Origin: an uncultured Prevotella sp.
GTDB taxonomy: Bacteria; Bacteroidota; Bacteroidia; Bacteroidales; Bacteroidaceae
Direction: 5' to 3'
NCBI GenBank assembly: GCA_900540375.1
Contig: UQFS01000024.1
Coordinates: 1-57,244, forward strand
DNA: 57,244 nt
Part shown: positions 50,638-57,244 of the stretch, piece by piece
Position numbering within the stretch: position 1 is the stretch's first letter
Layout of the letters: each line of letters begins with the position of its first letter
Translations under genes and position numbers: made by a program
Notes under the pieces: model-generated
The model's database searches: none
The model's input: only the letters and a program-made list of their open reading frames with translations
What the model was told of the DNA's origin: nothing

Positions 50638-51699
50638 TTACTTGTTCTCGATGTAGTTGACGATCCACTCGCCAACCTCTTTCGTACCATAGTGCTTGCC
50701 GCCCTCGACTTGAATCTCCGGTGTGCGCACGTTTTGCTCCAAGCTCTGGTTGCAGGCCTCGCGGATGAGCGCACCCTCCTTGTTCAGTCCGAAGTGCTCG
50801 AGCATCATGGCTGCGGAGAGGATCTGGGCCAACGGGTTGGCGAGGTCCTTACCTGCTGCCTGTGGCCAAGAGCCGTGGACGGGCTCGAAGAGCGGGGTGT
50901 GCTCGCCAAGCGAAGCGGAAGGCTGGAGACCCATGGAACCCGTGATGGCACTCGTCTCGTCGGTGAGGATGTCGCCGAAGGTGTTTTCAGTGACGATGAC
51001 ATCGAAGTAGCGGGGTTCAGTGAGCACGCGCATCGAGCAGTTGTCGATGAACATATAGTCGACATTGACATCGGGATATTTCGGTTCCATCTCCTTAGCC
51101 ACCTGACGCCACAGACGCGAGCTGGCCAGCACGTTGGCTTTGTCGACGACGGTGAGGTGGTGGTTGCGACGCTCTGCGAACTCAAAGGCCACCTTCAGGA
51201 TACGCTCAATCTCGGAACGGTGATAGATGTCGGTATCGTAAGCCTTCTCGTCGTCCTGGTATTTCTCGCCGAAGTACATACCACCGGTGAGCTCTCGGAT
51301 GACCACGAAGTCAGCGCCCTTGATGAGCTCTTCCTTCAGCGGGCTCTTGTGGAGCAGACAGTCGAAGGTAGCCACGGGACGCACGTTGGCGAAGAGTCCG
51401 AGCTTCTTGCGCATAGCCAGCAGACCGGTCTCAGGGCGCACCTTCAGCGTGGGGTCATTGTCGAAGCGCGGATCACCGACAGCGGCGAAGAGCACAGCGT
51501 CGGCATCCATACAGGTTTTGAACGTCTCGTCGGGGAAAGGATCGCCCACGGCGTCGATGGCATGTGCACCGCAGATGGCCTCGTGATAGGTGAACTCATG
51601 GTTAAACTTCTTGGCCACCGCATCGAGCACGTGGAGTGCCTGCGGCATGATCTCCGGTCCAATACCGTCGCCGGGAAGAACAGCAATGTTCAGTTTCAT
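50638..51699 (-). CDS. leuB: 3-isopropylmalate dehydrogenase
   Basis: 353 residues, standard length. It oxidises and decarboxylates 3-isopropylmalate with NAD, and the same enzyme can act on 3-methylmalate for isoleucine. Family motifs: NIAVLPGDGIGPEIMPQALH, GAVGDPRFD-like AAVGDPRFDN, RELTGGMYFGEK, VDKANVLASSRLWRQV, VTENTFGDILTDETSAITGS and FEPVHGSWPQAAGKDLANPL. Last gene of the leu operon, 24 bp after the citramalate synthase-like gene. Confidence 0.96.
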   Translation of the reverse strand: MKLNIAVLPGDGIGPEIMPQALHVLDAVAKKFNHEFTYHEAICGAHAIDAVGDPFPDETFKTCMDADAVLFAAVGDPRFDNDPTLKVRPETGLLAMRKKLGLFANVRPVATFDCLLHKSPLKEELIKGADFVVIRELTGGMYFGEKYQDDEKAYDTDIYHRSEIERILKVAFEFAERRNHHLTVVDKANVLASSRLWRQVAKEMEPKYPDVNVDYMFIDNCSMRVLTEPRYFDVIVTENTFGDILTDETSAITGSMGLQPSASLGEHTPLFEPVHGSWPQAAGKDLANPLAQILSAAMMLEHFGLNKEGALIREACNQSLEQNVRTPEIQVEGGKHYGTKEVGEWIVNYIENK

Positions 51700-51723
51700 A
51701 ATATGCTATGTATTGTTTGTTGT

Positions 51724-53286
51724 TTATTTCTTTTTGAAAATCTCTTCTTCAAAGCTGTTGAGCATCTTGAAGGTAGCCTTGATAGCAGCCTCGGTCTGGT
51801 CGGCGTCGAGGCCGTGTGTGCGTATGACGCGGCCATTGTCGTCCTGCCAGGTGATGATGGTCTGCACGAGGGCATCGGTATGTCCGCCTGGCGGGATGGT
51901 GACACTGTAGTTGGTCAGACGCGGGAATGTGCGGTTGAGGTTCTCACGATAAACCTTGCGGAGCGCTTTTACAAAGGCATCATACTGACCGTCGCCGGTA
52001 GCGTCGGCGGTGTAGACCTTGCCGTTGATCTCCACTTTCAGACTGGCGATAGGTTTCAGTCCATAGGATGTGGAAACCATATAACTCAGGAGTTTCACGC
52101 GCTCCTCCATGGCATCGTGGCGGTTGAGCACGTCGGAGACGATATAGGGCAGGTCATCTTGTGTGACCACCTCCTTACGGTCACCGAGTTCCGTGATGCG
52201 CTGCGTGACCTTTCGAACCTGTTCCGGCGTGAGTGTCATGCCGAGTTCTTCGAGGTTCTTCTCGATATTGGCCTTGCCGGAGTTCTTGCCGAGGGCGAAC
52301 TCGCGCTTACGGCCGAAGCGCTCTGGCTTTAGTGCATTGCTGTAGAGATTGTCCTTCTTGTCGCCATCGGCATGGACGCCAGCCACCTGGGTGAAGACGT
52401 TCTCACCGACGATCGGCTCGTTGGGCGACACGGCGATGCCACTGTAGCCTTCCACGACACGACTGATCATGTTGAGCTGGCTCTCGACGATGTTCGTCTC
52501 TACGCCACACATATCTTTCAATACAGCCTCCACGCTCGACAGCGGTGCATTGCCGCAGCGTTCGCCGAGCCCGTTGACGGTGACGTGAATACCCGATGCA
52601 CCGCAGCGGACAGCGGCCAGAGAGTCGGCTACAGCCATGTCGTAGTCGTTGTGGGCATGGAAATCAAAGCGCTTGTCGGGGTACATGTCCACCATCTTCG
52701 TGATGAAGTCCTCACACTGTGTCGGCGTGAGGATACCCAGTGTATCGGGCAGCAGGAAGCGCTCAATGTTGGTGTCTTTCATAGCCTCCATCATCTGGTA
52801 GACATATTCCGGCGAGTTGATCATGCCCGAGCTCCAGTCCTCGAGATATAGGTTCACGTGGAAGTGTCTGCTCTCTGCGTAGTCGAGCACGTCGAGGATG
52901 TCCTCGATATGCTGCTCAGGTGTCTTATGGAGTTGCTGTGTACAGTGCTTATAGGAGCCTTTTGCCAGCAGATTGATGACGTGACCGCCTGTGTCGGCGA
53001 TCCAGTCCACGCTTTTGTTATGGTCGACGAAGCCCAGCACCTCAATGCGGTCCAGGTATCCGGCCTGCTCGGCGAAGCGGCAGATGCCGGTGACAGCCTC
53101 TTTCTCTCCTTCCGAGACGCGTGCCGAGGCCACCTCGAGACGGTCGACATTTACTTTCTCCAACAGCAGACGTGCGATCATCAGCTTCTCATGAGGCAGG
53201 AAGCTGACGCCGTTGGTCTGTTCACCGTCGCGCAGCGTAGAGTCCATGATCTCGATGCGTGACTTCATCTTGTTTAGCGATTCCAT
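51724..53286 (-). CDS. Probable (R)-citramalate synthase (LeuA paralogue with regulatory domain)
   Basis: 520 residues from ATG at 53286 (overlapping the leuD stop) or 514 from ATG at 53268, which gives the more usual opening MKSRIEIMDSTLRDGEQTNG. HMGL-type barrel: STLRDGEQ, FDFHAHNDYDMAVADSLAAV, IHVTVNGLGERCGNAPLSSV; then a C-terminal LeuA-type allosteric domain (about 385-510). The operon already has a true leuA, so this second copy probably condenses pyruvate with acetyl-CoA to citramalate, which LeuCD and LeuB turn into 2-oxobutanoate for isoleucine. A second isopropylmalate or other synthase cannot be excluded. Ile codons in the leader peptide support the isoleucine role. Confidence 0.8.
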   Translation of the reverse strand: MESLNKMKSRIEIMDSTLRDGEQTNGVSFLPHEKLMIARLLLEKVNVDRLEVASARVSEGEKEAVTGICRFAEQAGYLDRIEVLGFVDHNKSVDWIADTGGHVINLLAKGSYKHCTQQLHKTPEQHIEDILDVLDYAESRHFHVNLYLEDWSSGMINSPEYVYQMMEAMKDTNIERFLLPDTLGILTPTQCEDFITKMVDMYPDKRFDFHAHNDYDMAVADSLAAVRCGASGIHVTVNGLGERCGNAPLSSVEAVLKDMCGVETNIVESQLNMISRVVEGYSGIAVSPNEPIVGENVFTQVAGVHADGDKKDNLYSNALKPERFGRKREFALGKNSGKANIEKNLEELGMTLTPEQVRKVTQRITELGDRKEVVTQDDLPYIVSDVLNRHDAMEERVKLLSYMVSTSYGLKPIASLKVEINGKVYTADATGDGQYDAFVKALRKVYRENLNRTFPRLTNYSVTIPPGGHTDALVQTIITWQDDNGRVIRTHGLDADQTEAAIKATFKMLNSFEEEIFKKK

Positions 53287-53876
53287 GCTTTACGGTTCTT
53301 TTCAAAGGTCTCCACCTTGTCGCGGTTCTGCACGAGGAAGTCGACATCGTCGAGGCCATTCTTCAAGCAATGCTTCTTATAACCATTGATTTCGAAGTGC
53401 TCGCTCTTACCGGTGGCCATGTTCGTGACCGTCTGGTTGGGCAGGTCCACCTTCACCTGAGTCTTGTGGTCTTTGGCGATGCTGTCAAAGAGTTCTTTGA
53501 GAAACGGCTCGGTGACGACGACGGGGAGCACAAAGTTGTTCAGCTCATTGTTCTTATGAATGTCAGCAAAGAACGAGCTGATGACTACGCGGAAGCCATA
53601 ACCGGCAATGGCCCATGCGGCATGTTCGCGGCTGGAGCCTGAGCCGAAGTTCTTACCGGCCACAAGGATGCAGCCTGAGTAGCTGGGATCGTTGAGGACG
53701 AAGTTCTTCTTCAGGCTGCCGTCTTTGTTATAGCGCCAGTCGCGGAAGAGGTTGTCGCCGAAGCCTTCCTTGTCAGTAGCCTTGAGGAAGCGGGCGGGGA
53801 TGATCTGGTCTGTATCTACATTCTCCAACGGAAGAGGAATGCAGCTGGATGTGATAACATTGAATTTCTGTTTCAT
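53274..53876 (-). CDS. leuD: 3-isopropylmalate dehydratase small subunit
   Basis: 200 residues, standard for LeuD. The swivel subunit of isopropylmalate isomerase, working with LeuC. Motifs: LPLENVDTDQIIPARFLKAT, GCILVAGKNFGSGSSREHAA, and YGFRVVISSFFADIHKNNEL. Its stop codon lies inside the overlap with the next gene (ATGGAATCGCTAA), implying coupling. 34 bp after leuC. Confidence 0.96.
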   Translation of the reverse strand: MKQKFNVITSSCIPLPLENVDTDQIIPARFLKATDKEGFGDNLFRDWRYNKDGSLKKNFVLNDPSYSGCILVAGKNFGSGSSREHAAWAIAGYGFRVVISSFFADIHKNNELNNFVLPVVVTEPFLKELFDSIAKDHKTQVKVDLPNQTVTNMATGKSEHFEINGYKKHCLKNGLDDVDFLVQNRDKVETFEKNRKAWNR

Positions 53877-53910
53877 TGCGATAATATACTGATGTGTTCA
53901 ACCAAGAAGA

Positions 53911-55305
53911 TTACATGAACTCACGCGGGTCGGTGACCTTACCGGTGATAGCTGCGGCGGCTGCGACCAGCGGACTGGCCAGAATGGTGCGTGAGTCCGG
54001 ACCCTGACGGCCCTCAAAGTTACGGTTGGAGGTGGACACGCTGTAGAGTCCTGCCGGCACCTTATCGTCGTTCATGGCCAGACAAGCCGAGCATCCCGGC
54101 TGGCGGATCTCAAAGCCGGCTTCGTTAAGAACCTTGTCGAGCTTCTCGTTCTTGATCTGCTGTGCCACTGCCCATGAGCCGGGGACGAGCCAAGCCACCA
54201 CGTTAGGAGCCTTGTGATGGCCTTTGACCAAAGAGGCGAATGCACGGAAGTCTTCGATGCGGCCATTGGTGCAGGCACCGAGGAACACATAGTCGATGGG
54301 GTGACCGAGGAGTTTCTCGCCCGGCTCAAAGCCCATATATTTCAGACTCTTTTTGAACGAAGCCTGGTCGCTCTCGGGAATCTCGTCGAGTGTGGGGATG
54401 GTGCCGTTGATGGCGATACCCATACCAGGATTGGTACCGTAGGTGATACGCGGCTCAATGTCGGCTGCGTCGTATGTCACCTCGCGGTCGAAGACAGCAT
54501 CGTCGCCTGACTTCAGTGTCTTCCAATAAGCCACAGCACGCTCCCAGTCTTCACCCTTAGGCGCATATTTCTTGCCTTTGATATAAGCGAACGTCTTCTC
54601 GTCAGGAGCCACAAAGCCACCGCGCGCGCCCATCTCGATGGACAGGTTGCAAAGCGTCAGACGGCCTTCCATGCTCATGTTGCGCACTACATCGCCGGCA
54701 TACTCCACGAAGTAGCCCGTGGCACCAGACGTGGTGAGCTGTGACATCAGGTAGAGAGCGACATCTTTGGCGGTCACGCCCGGCTTGAGCGTACCGTTGA
54801 TGTTGATGCGCATCGACTTTGGCTTCTGCTGCAGGATGCATTGCGAGGCGAGTACCATTTCCACCTCAGAAGTACCGATACCAAAGGCGACGGCACCCAT
54901 GGCCCCGTGAGTAGATGTGTGAGAGTCACCGCAGACGATGGTCATACCCGGCAGGGAGAGACCTGTCTCAGGGCCTACGACATGGATGATACCATTCTCG
55001 GGCGTGTTCATCTTGAACTCAGTGACACCGAACTCCTTGCAGTTCTTGTCGAGCGTGTCGATCTGTTTGCGTCCCACAGGATCAGCGACGGGTTTGTCCT
55101 GGTCGTGAGTTTGTATGTTGTGGTCGGGCATGGCATAGACCTGCTGCGGGCGGAACACCTTCAGTCCGCGCTGACGCAAGCCTTGGAAGGCCTGAGGTGA
55201 GGTCACCTCGTGGCAGTAGAGGCGGTCGATATACAACTGAGTGGGACCATCCTTGACAATCTGAACGACGTGACTGTCCCAAATCTTATCAAACAGGGTA
55301 TTCAT
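53911..55305 (-). CDS. leuC: 3-isopropylmalate dehydratase large subunit
   Basis: 464 residues, standard for LeuC. It isomerises 2- to 3-isopropylmalate (and citramalate to 3-methylmalate) with a [4Fe-4S] cluster. Motifs: TLFDKIWDSHVV opening, IVCGDSHTSTHGAMGAVAFG, cluster Cys in FLGACTNGRIEDF and in RQPGCSACLAMN, then SNRNFEGRQGPDSRTILASP. 32 bp after leuA. Confidence 0.97.
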   Translation of the reverse strand: MNTLFDKIWDSHVVQIVKDGPTQLYIDRLYCHEVTSPQAFQGLRQRGLKVFRPQQVYAMPDHNIQTHDQDKPVADPVGRKQIDTLDKNCKEFGVTEFKMNTPENGIIHVVGPETGLSLPGMTIVCGDSHTSTHGAMGAVAFGIGTSEVEMVLASQCILQQKPKSMRININGTLKPGVTAKDVALYLMSQLTTSGATGYFVEYAGDVVRNMSMEGRLTLCNLSIEMGARGGFVAPDEKTFAYIKGKKYAPKGEDWERAVAYWKTLKSGDDAVFDREVTYDAADIEPRITYGTNPGMGIAINGTIPTLDEIPESDQASFKKSLKYMGFEPGEKLLGHPIDYVFLGACTNGRIEDFRAFASLVKGHHKAPNVVAWLVPGSWAVAQQIKNEKLDKVLNEAGFEIRQPGCSACLAMNDDKVPAGLYSVSTSNRNFEGRQGPDSRTILASPLVAAAAAITGKVTDPREFM

Positions 55306-55337
55306 ATATATAATATGTGTTATAGGATTCTGCTATG

Positions 55338-56840
55338 TTATTTGACTCTGAACTTATTGATGCAGTCGATATAAGCTTCGACGGAAGCGGTGACGATGTC
55401 GGTGTTGGCACCGAAGCCGTAGTAGATCTGGCCGTCGTATTCCACCTGCATATGCACCTTGCCGACGTCGTCGGAGCCCTTGGAGATGGCCTGGATGGTG
55501 AACTCCTTGAGCGTCATCTGCTTGCGGACGATGCGTTTCAGCGCAGAGATGGCAGCGTCGACAGGACCGTTGCCTGTGGAGCACTCCTCGAATTTCTGTC
55601 CGGCAATGTCCAGTCCGATGCTTGCCACGGAGCGTACGCCCTTTCCGGTGGTCACCTGCAGATAGTCGAGCTTTACGCTGTGATTTTCCGTACGGTCAGC
55701 ACCGGCAAGCATAAGCACGTCGTCGTCGGTGATCTCTTTCTTCTTGTCGGCGAGCACGAGGAACTGCTTGTAGATCTTGTCGAGCGTCTCCTCATCCTTG
55801 ATATCCACGCCGTTGACCTCCAGACGATAGCGCAGGGCAGCGCGTCCGGAACGTGCGGTGAGGACGATCTCGTTGTTGTCGAGTCCGATGTCTTTCGGGT
55901 CGATGATCTCGTAGGTCTGTACGTTTTTCAGCACACCGTCCTGATGGATACCACTGGAATGAGCGAAAGCATTGCGGCCGACGATGGCCTTGTTGGGCTG
56001 CACAGGCATGTTCATCAACGAGGAGACCATGCGCGAGATAGGATAGATCTTACGTGTGTTGATGTTTGTGTCGATGCCAATGTTTTTATGGCATTTGAGG
56101 ATCATGGCGATCTCCTCCAAGGAAGTGTTGCCAGCGCGCTCGCCGATGCCGTTGATCGTCACCTCTACCTGGCGTGCGCCGTTGAGTACACCTTCGAGTG
56201 TGTTGGCCGTTGCCATGCCTAAGTCGTTGTGGCAGTGGGTGGAGATGATCGCCTTGTCGATGTTGTCGACATGCTCTTTGAGGTACTTGATCTTGGCACC
56301 GTATTCGTTGGGGAGGCAATAGCCGGTGGTGTCAGGGATGTTGACCACGGTGGCACCGGCCTTGATGACGGCCTCTACCACACGTGCGAGATACTCGTTG
56401 TCGGTGCGTCCGGCATCCTCAGCGTAGAACTCTACGTCGTCGACATACTTCTTGGCGTAGGCCACGGCGCGTACAGCACGCTCCAGGATGTCTTCGCGGT
56501 TGGAATTGAACTTATACTTGATATGTGAGTCACTGGTTCCGATACCCGTATGGATGCGCTTGTGCTTGGCATATTTCAGCGACTCGGCGGCTACGTCGAT
56601 GTCCTTTTCCACTGCACGTGTCAGTGCGCAGATAGTCGGCCATGTCACCGCTTTGGAGATTTCCACCACAGAGTTGAAGTCCCCCGGTGAGGAGATGGGG
56701 AAGCCAGCCTCGATGACGTCCACGCCCAACAGTTCCAGTTGCTTGGCCACTTGAATCTTTTCCACTGTGTTCAACTGACAACCTGGCACCTGCTCGCCAT
56801 CGCGGAGCGTCGTGTCGAAAATGTAAAGTCTGTCGCTCAT
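55338..56840 (-). CDS. leuA: 2-isopropylmalate synthase
   Basis: 500 residues. It makes 2-isopropylmalate from 2-oxoisovalerate and acetyl-CoA, the first leucine-specific step. Motifs: YIFDTTLRDGEQVPGCQLN, SLKYAKHKRIHTGIGTSDSH, HCHNDLGMATANTLEGVLNG, VEVTINGIGERAGNTSLEEI, FAHSSGIHQDGVLKN, and a C-terminal leucine-sensing domain (from about 370). Start MSDRLYIFDTTLRDGEQ is the conserved one; a longer frame from 56918 runs through the attenuator hairpin and is rejected. First structural gene of the operon. Confidence 0.97.
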   Translation of the reverse strand: MSDRLYIFDTTLRDGEQVPGCQLNTVEKIQVAKQLELLGVDVIEAGFPISSPGDFNSVVEISKAVTWPTICALTRAVEKDIDVAAESLKYAKHKRIHTGIGTSDSHIKYKFNSNREDILERAVRAVAYAKKYVDDVEFYAEDAGRTDNEYLARVVEAVIKAGATVVNIPDTTGYCLPNEYGAKIKYLKEHVDNIDKAIISTHCHNDLGMATANTLEGVLNGARQVEVTINGIGERAGNTSLEEIAMILKCHKNIGIDTNINTRKIYPISRMVSSLMNMPVQPNKAIVGRNAFAHSSGIHQDGVLKNVQTYEIIDPKDIGLDNNEIVLTARSGRAALRYRLEVNGVDIKDEETLDKIYKQFLVLADKKKEITDDDVLMLAGADRTENHSVKLDYLQVTTGKGVRSVASIGLDIAGQKFEECSTGNGPVDAAISALKRIVRKQMTLKEFTIQAISKGSDDVGKVHMQVEYDGQIYYGFGANTDIVTASVEAYIDCINKFRVK

Positions 56841-56897
56841 GTTCTTTAATGTATTAATGTTTTTGCTTTCTCTGTTATTTCCTGAAACATGCCCAAA

Positions 56898-56933
56898 CAA
56901 AAAAGCCTTCCCACTCATGGAAGTGGAAAGGCT
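56898..56933 (-). terminator. Attenuator terminator in the leu leader
   Basis: On the minus strand AGCCTTTCCACT (56922-56933) pairs with AGTGGGAAGGCT (56904-56915), 12 bp with one G-T pair and a 6-nt loop, followed by T6. It lies 58 bp upstream of leuA inside the transcript, so it must be read through to express the operon. Confidence 0.9.
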
Positions 56934-56981
56934 CTGTATGGTTGTTGTCCGTCAGACATGCACGCACACCTTCTCACTTCC
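56919..56981 (-). promoter_or_regulatory. Antiterminator pairing of the leu attenuator
   Basis: GGAAGTGAGAAGG (56969-56981), in codons 21-25 of the leader peptide, can pair with CCTTTCCACTTCC (56919-56931), the 5' arm of the terminator: 12 of 13 positions pair, one as G-T. Forming it would prevent the terminator. CCTTCT at 57019-57024, in the control codons, can pair with AGAAGG of the same segment and so block the antiterminator when the ribosome does not stall. Confidence 0.8.
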
Positions 56982-57041
56982 AACTGTGGGATACAGTCGA
57001 ATGCTAATAATAATGCTTAGAAGGATGTACAAACTTGCCAT
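56952..57041 (-). CDS. leuL: Leu/Ile-rich leader peptide of the leu operon
   Basis: A 29-codon reading frame, beginning MASLYILLSIIISIRLYP and ending VCVHV-stop. Codons 4-16 hold four Leu (TTG, CTT, CTA, CTG) and five Ile codons, 9 of 13 positions. It starts about 36 nt after the predicted transcription start and stops upstream of the terminator stem. A weak AAGG lies two bases before the ATG. Placement, composition and the overlapping RNA pairings are those of a ribosome-stalling attenuator peptide. No homology needed or claimed; gene name by analogy. Confidence 0.8.
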   Translation of the reverse strand: MASLYILLSIIISIRLYPTVGSEKVCVHV

Positions 57042-57082
57042 AACCTTATGTGTTGATTTGTATCTATTTCTGTTTGCGAGTG

Positions 57083-57114
57083 CAAAGGTAAACAATTCAG
57101 TCGACACGAGCAAA
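57083..57114 (-). promoter_or_regulatory. Promoter of the leu operon
   Basis: Minus-strand TACCTTTG (57083-57090) with TTTG (57111-57114) 20 bp upstream. Transcription should begin near 57077, giving a leader of about 236 nt before leuA. Confidence 0.75.
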
Positions 57115-57152
57115 TAATCTGAAACTTTTTTGCTTGATTTTCTAATAATTTA

Positions 57153-57244
57153 TCAGAATGGAGCTGGGCCATCGGTGTCTGGAGGCATACCGGCCAGTGG
57201 ATCACCGGCGAAAGGATCCGCTTCCTGGGCACCGCCGTAGTCCT
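57153..57244 (-). CDS. C-terminal fragment of a protein cut by the window edge
   Basis: One minus-strand frame is open from the edge and ends with DYGGAQEADPFAGDPLAGMP then PDTDGPAPF and a TGA at 57153-57155. The Asp/Gly/Pro-rich tail suggests a flexible C-terminus. I do not recognise the protein, and with 29 residues the call is uncertain. Confidence 0.4.
   Translation of the reverse strand, partial: DYGGAQEADPFAGDPLAGMPPDTDGPAPF

Noticed and set aside
50692..52332. 546-codon open frame opposite leuB and the citramalate synthase-like gene
   Set aside because: Runs across two certain genes and their gap; codon-bias artefact.
57017..57232. 71-codon minus-strand frame beginning MPRKRILSPVIHW
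   Set aside because: It overlaps the leu promoter and leader peptide in another frame; the edge fragment with a stop at 57153 is the better reading.

Overview
The window reads as chromosomal DNA of a Prevotella-type member of the Bacteroidota (family Prevotellaceae; species not resolved). Three things point there. Genes are preceded by the Bacteroidota promoter pair TTTG about 19-20 bp upstream of TAnnTTTG. Many proteins belong to Bacteroidota families (SusC/SusD pairs, DUF3078, DUF3943, DUF4230, DUF4293, DUF4468, DUF4491, DUF4738, Porin_10). The carbohydrate locus has the gene order of the xylan-utilisation (xus) cluster known from Prevotella and Bacteroides. No tRNA, rRNA, CRISPR array or prophage was seen.

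Layout. 1-1.1 kb: a dead STN-domain receptor fragment, then a gene-free stretch with a 52-nt hairpin and a 22-bp-period repeat array. 1.1-4.5 kb: Porin_10 protein, small membrane protein, DUF4468 protein (minus strand). 4.6-8.5 kb: uvrB (minus) and a bamD-rpoZ-DUF4293 run (plus). 8.6-15.9 kb: Ala/Lys-rich lipoprotein, patatin, AAA/nuclease-like protein, MFS carrier, S9 peptidase (minus). 16-19.8 kb: yidC and pyrG. 19.9-28.6 kb: DUF3078, frameshifted DUF3943 gene, serS, an AGCS symporter behind two DUF4230 genes, DUF4738 lipoprotein. 28.6-29.6 kb: a second 22-bp-period array and a Y-family polymerase remnant. 29.6-46.2 kb: xusA-xusB-xusC-xusD-xusE-xyn10C, then an oppositely oriented M6 peptidase, then a CE6-CE1 esterase. 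46.2-49 kb: rlmH/DUF4491 and a phosphohexomutase. 49-50.4 kb: a REP-associated-type HUH transposase (RAYT) gene with an extra C-terminal domain. 50.6-57.1 kb: leuA-leuC-leuD-(citramalate synthase-like)-leuB (minus), preceded by a leader that looks like a complete ribosome-controlled attenuator. The right edge cuts a minus-strand gene.

How the genes work together. The xus proteins bind and import xylan oligosaccharides across the outer membrane, Xyn10C cuts the backbone, and the CE6-CE1 enzyme should strip acetyl and feruloyl groups. The leu operon supplies leucine and, through the citramalate-type enzyme, probably 2-oxobutanoate for isoleucine; its leader peptide is rich in both Leu and Ile codons, which fits.

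Most notable signals: (1) the Leu/Ile attenuator of the leu operon; (2) two 20-bp perfect palindromes that differ by three compensated base pairs but share core and flank, one of them inside the coding sequence of the RAYT; (3) two dispersed arrays with an exact 22-bp period; (4) four genes whose 3' ends, stop codon included, are duplicated just downstream. All are read directly from the sequence; functions are inferred.
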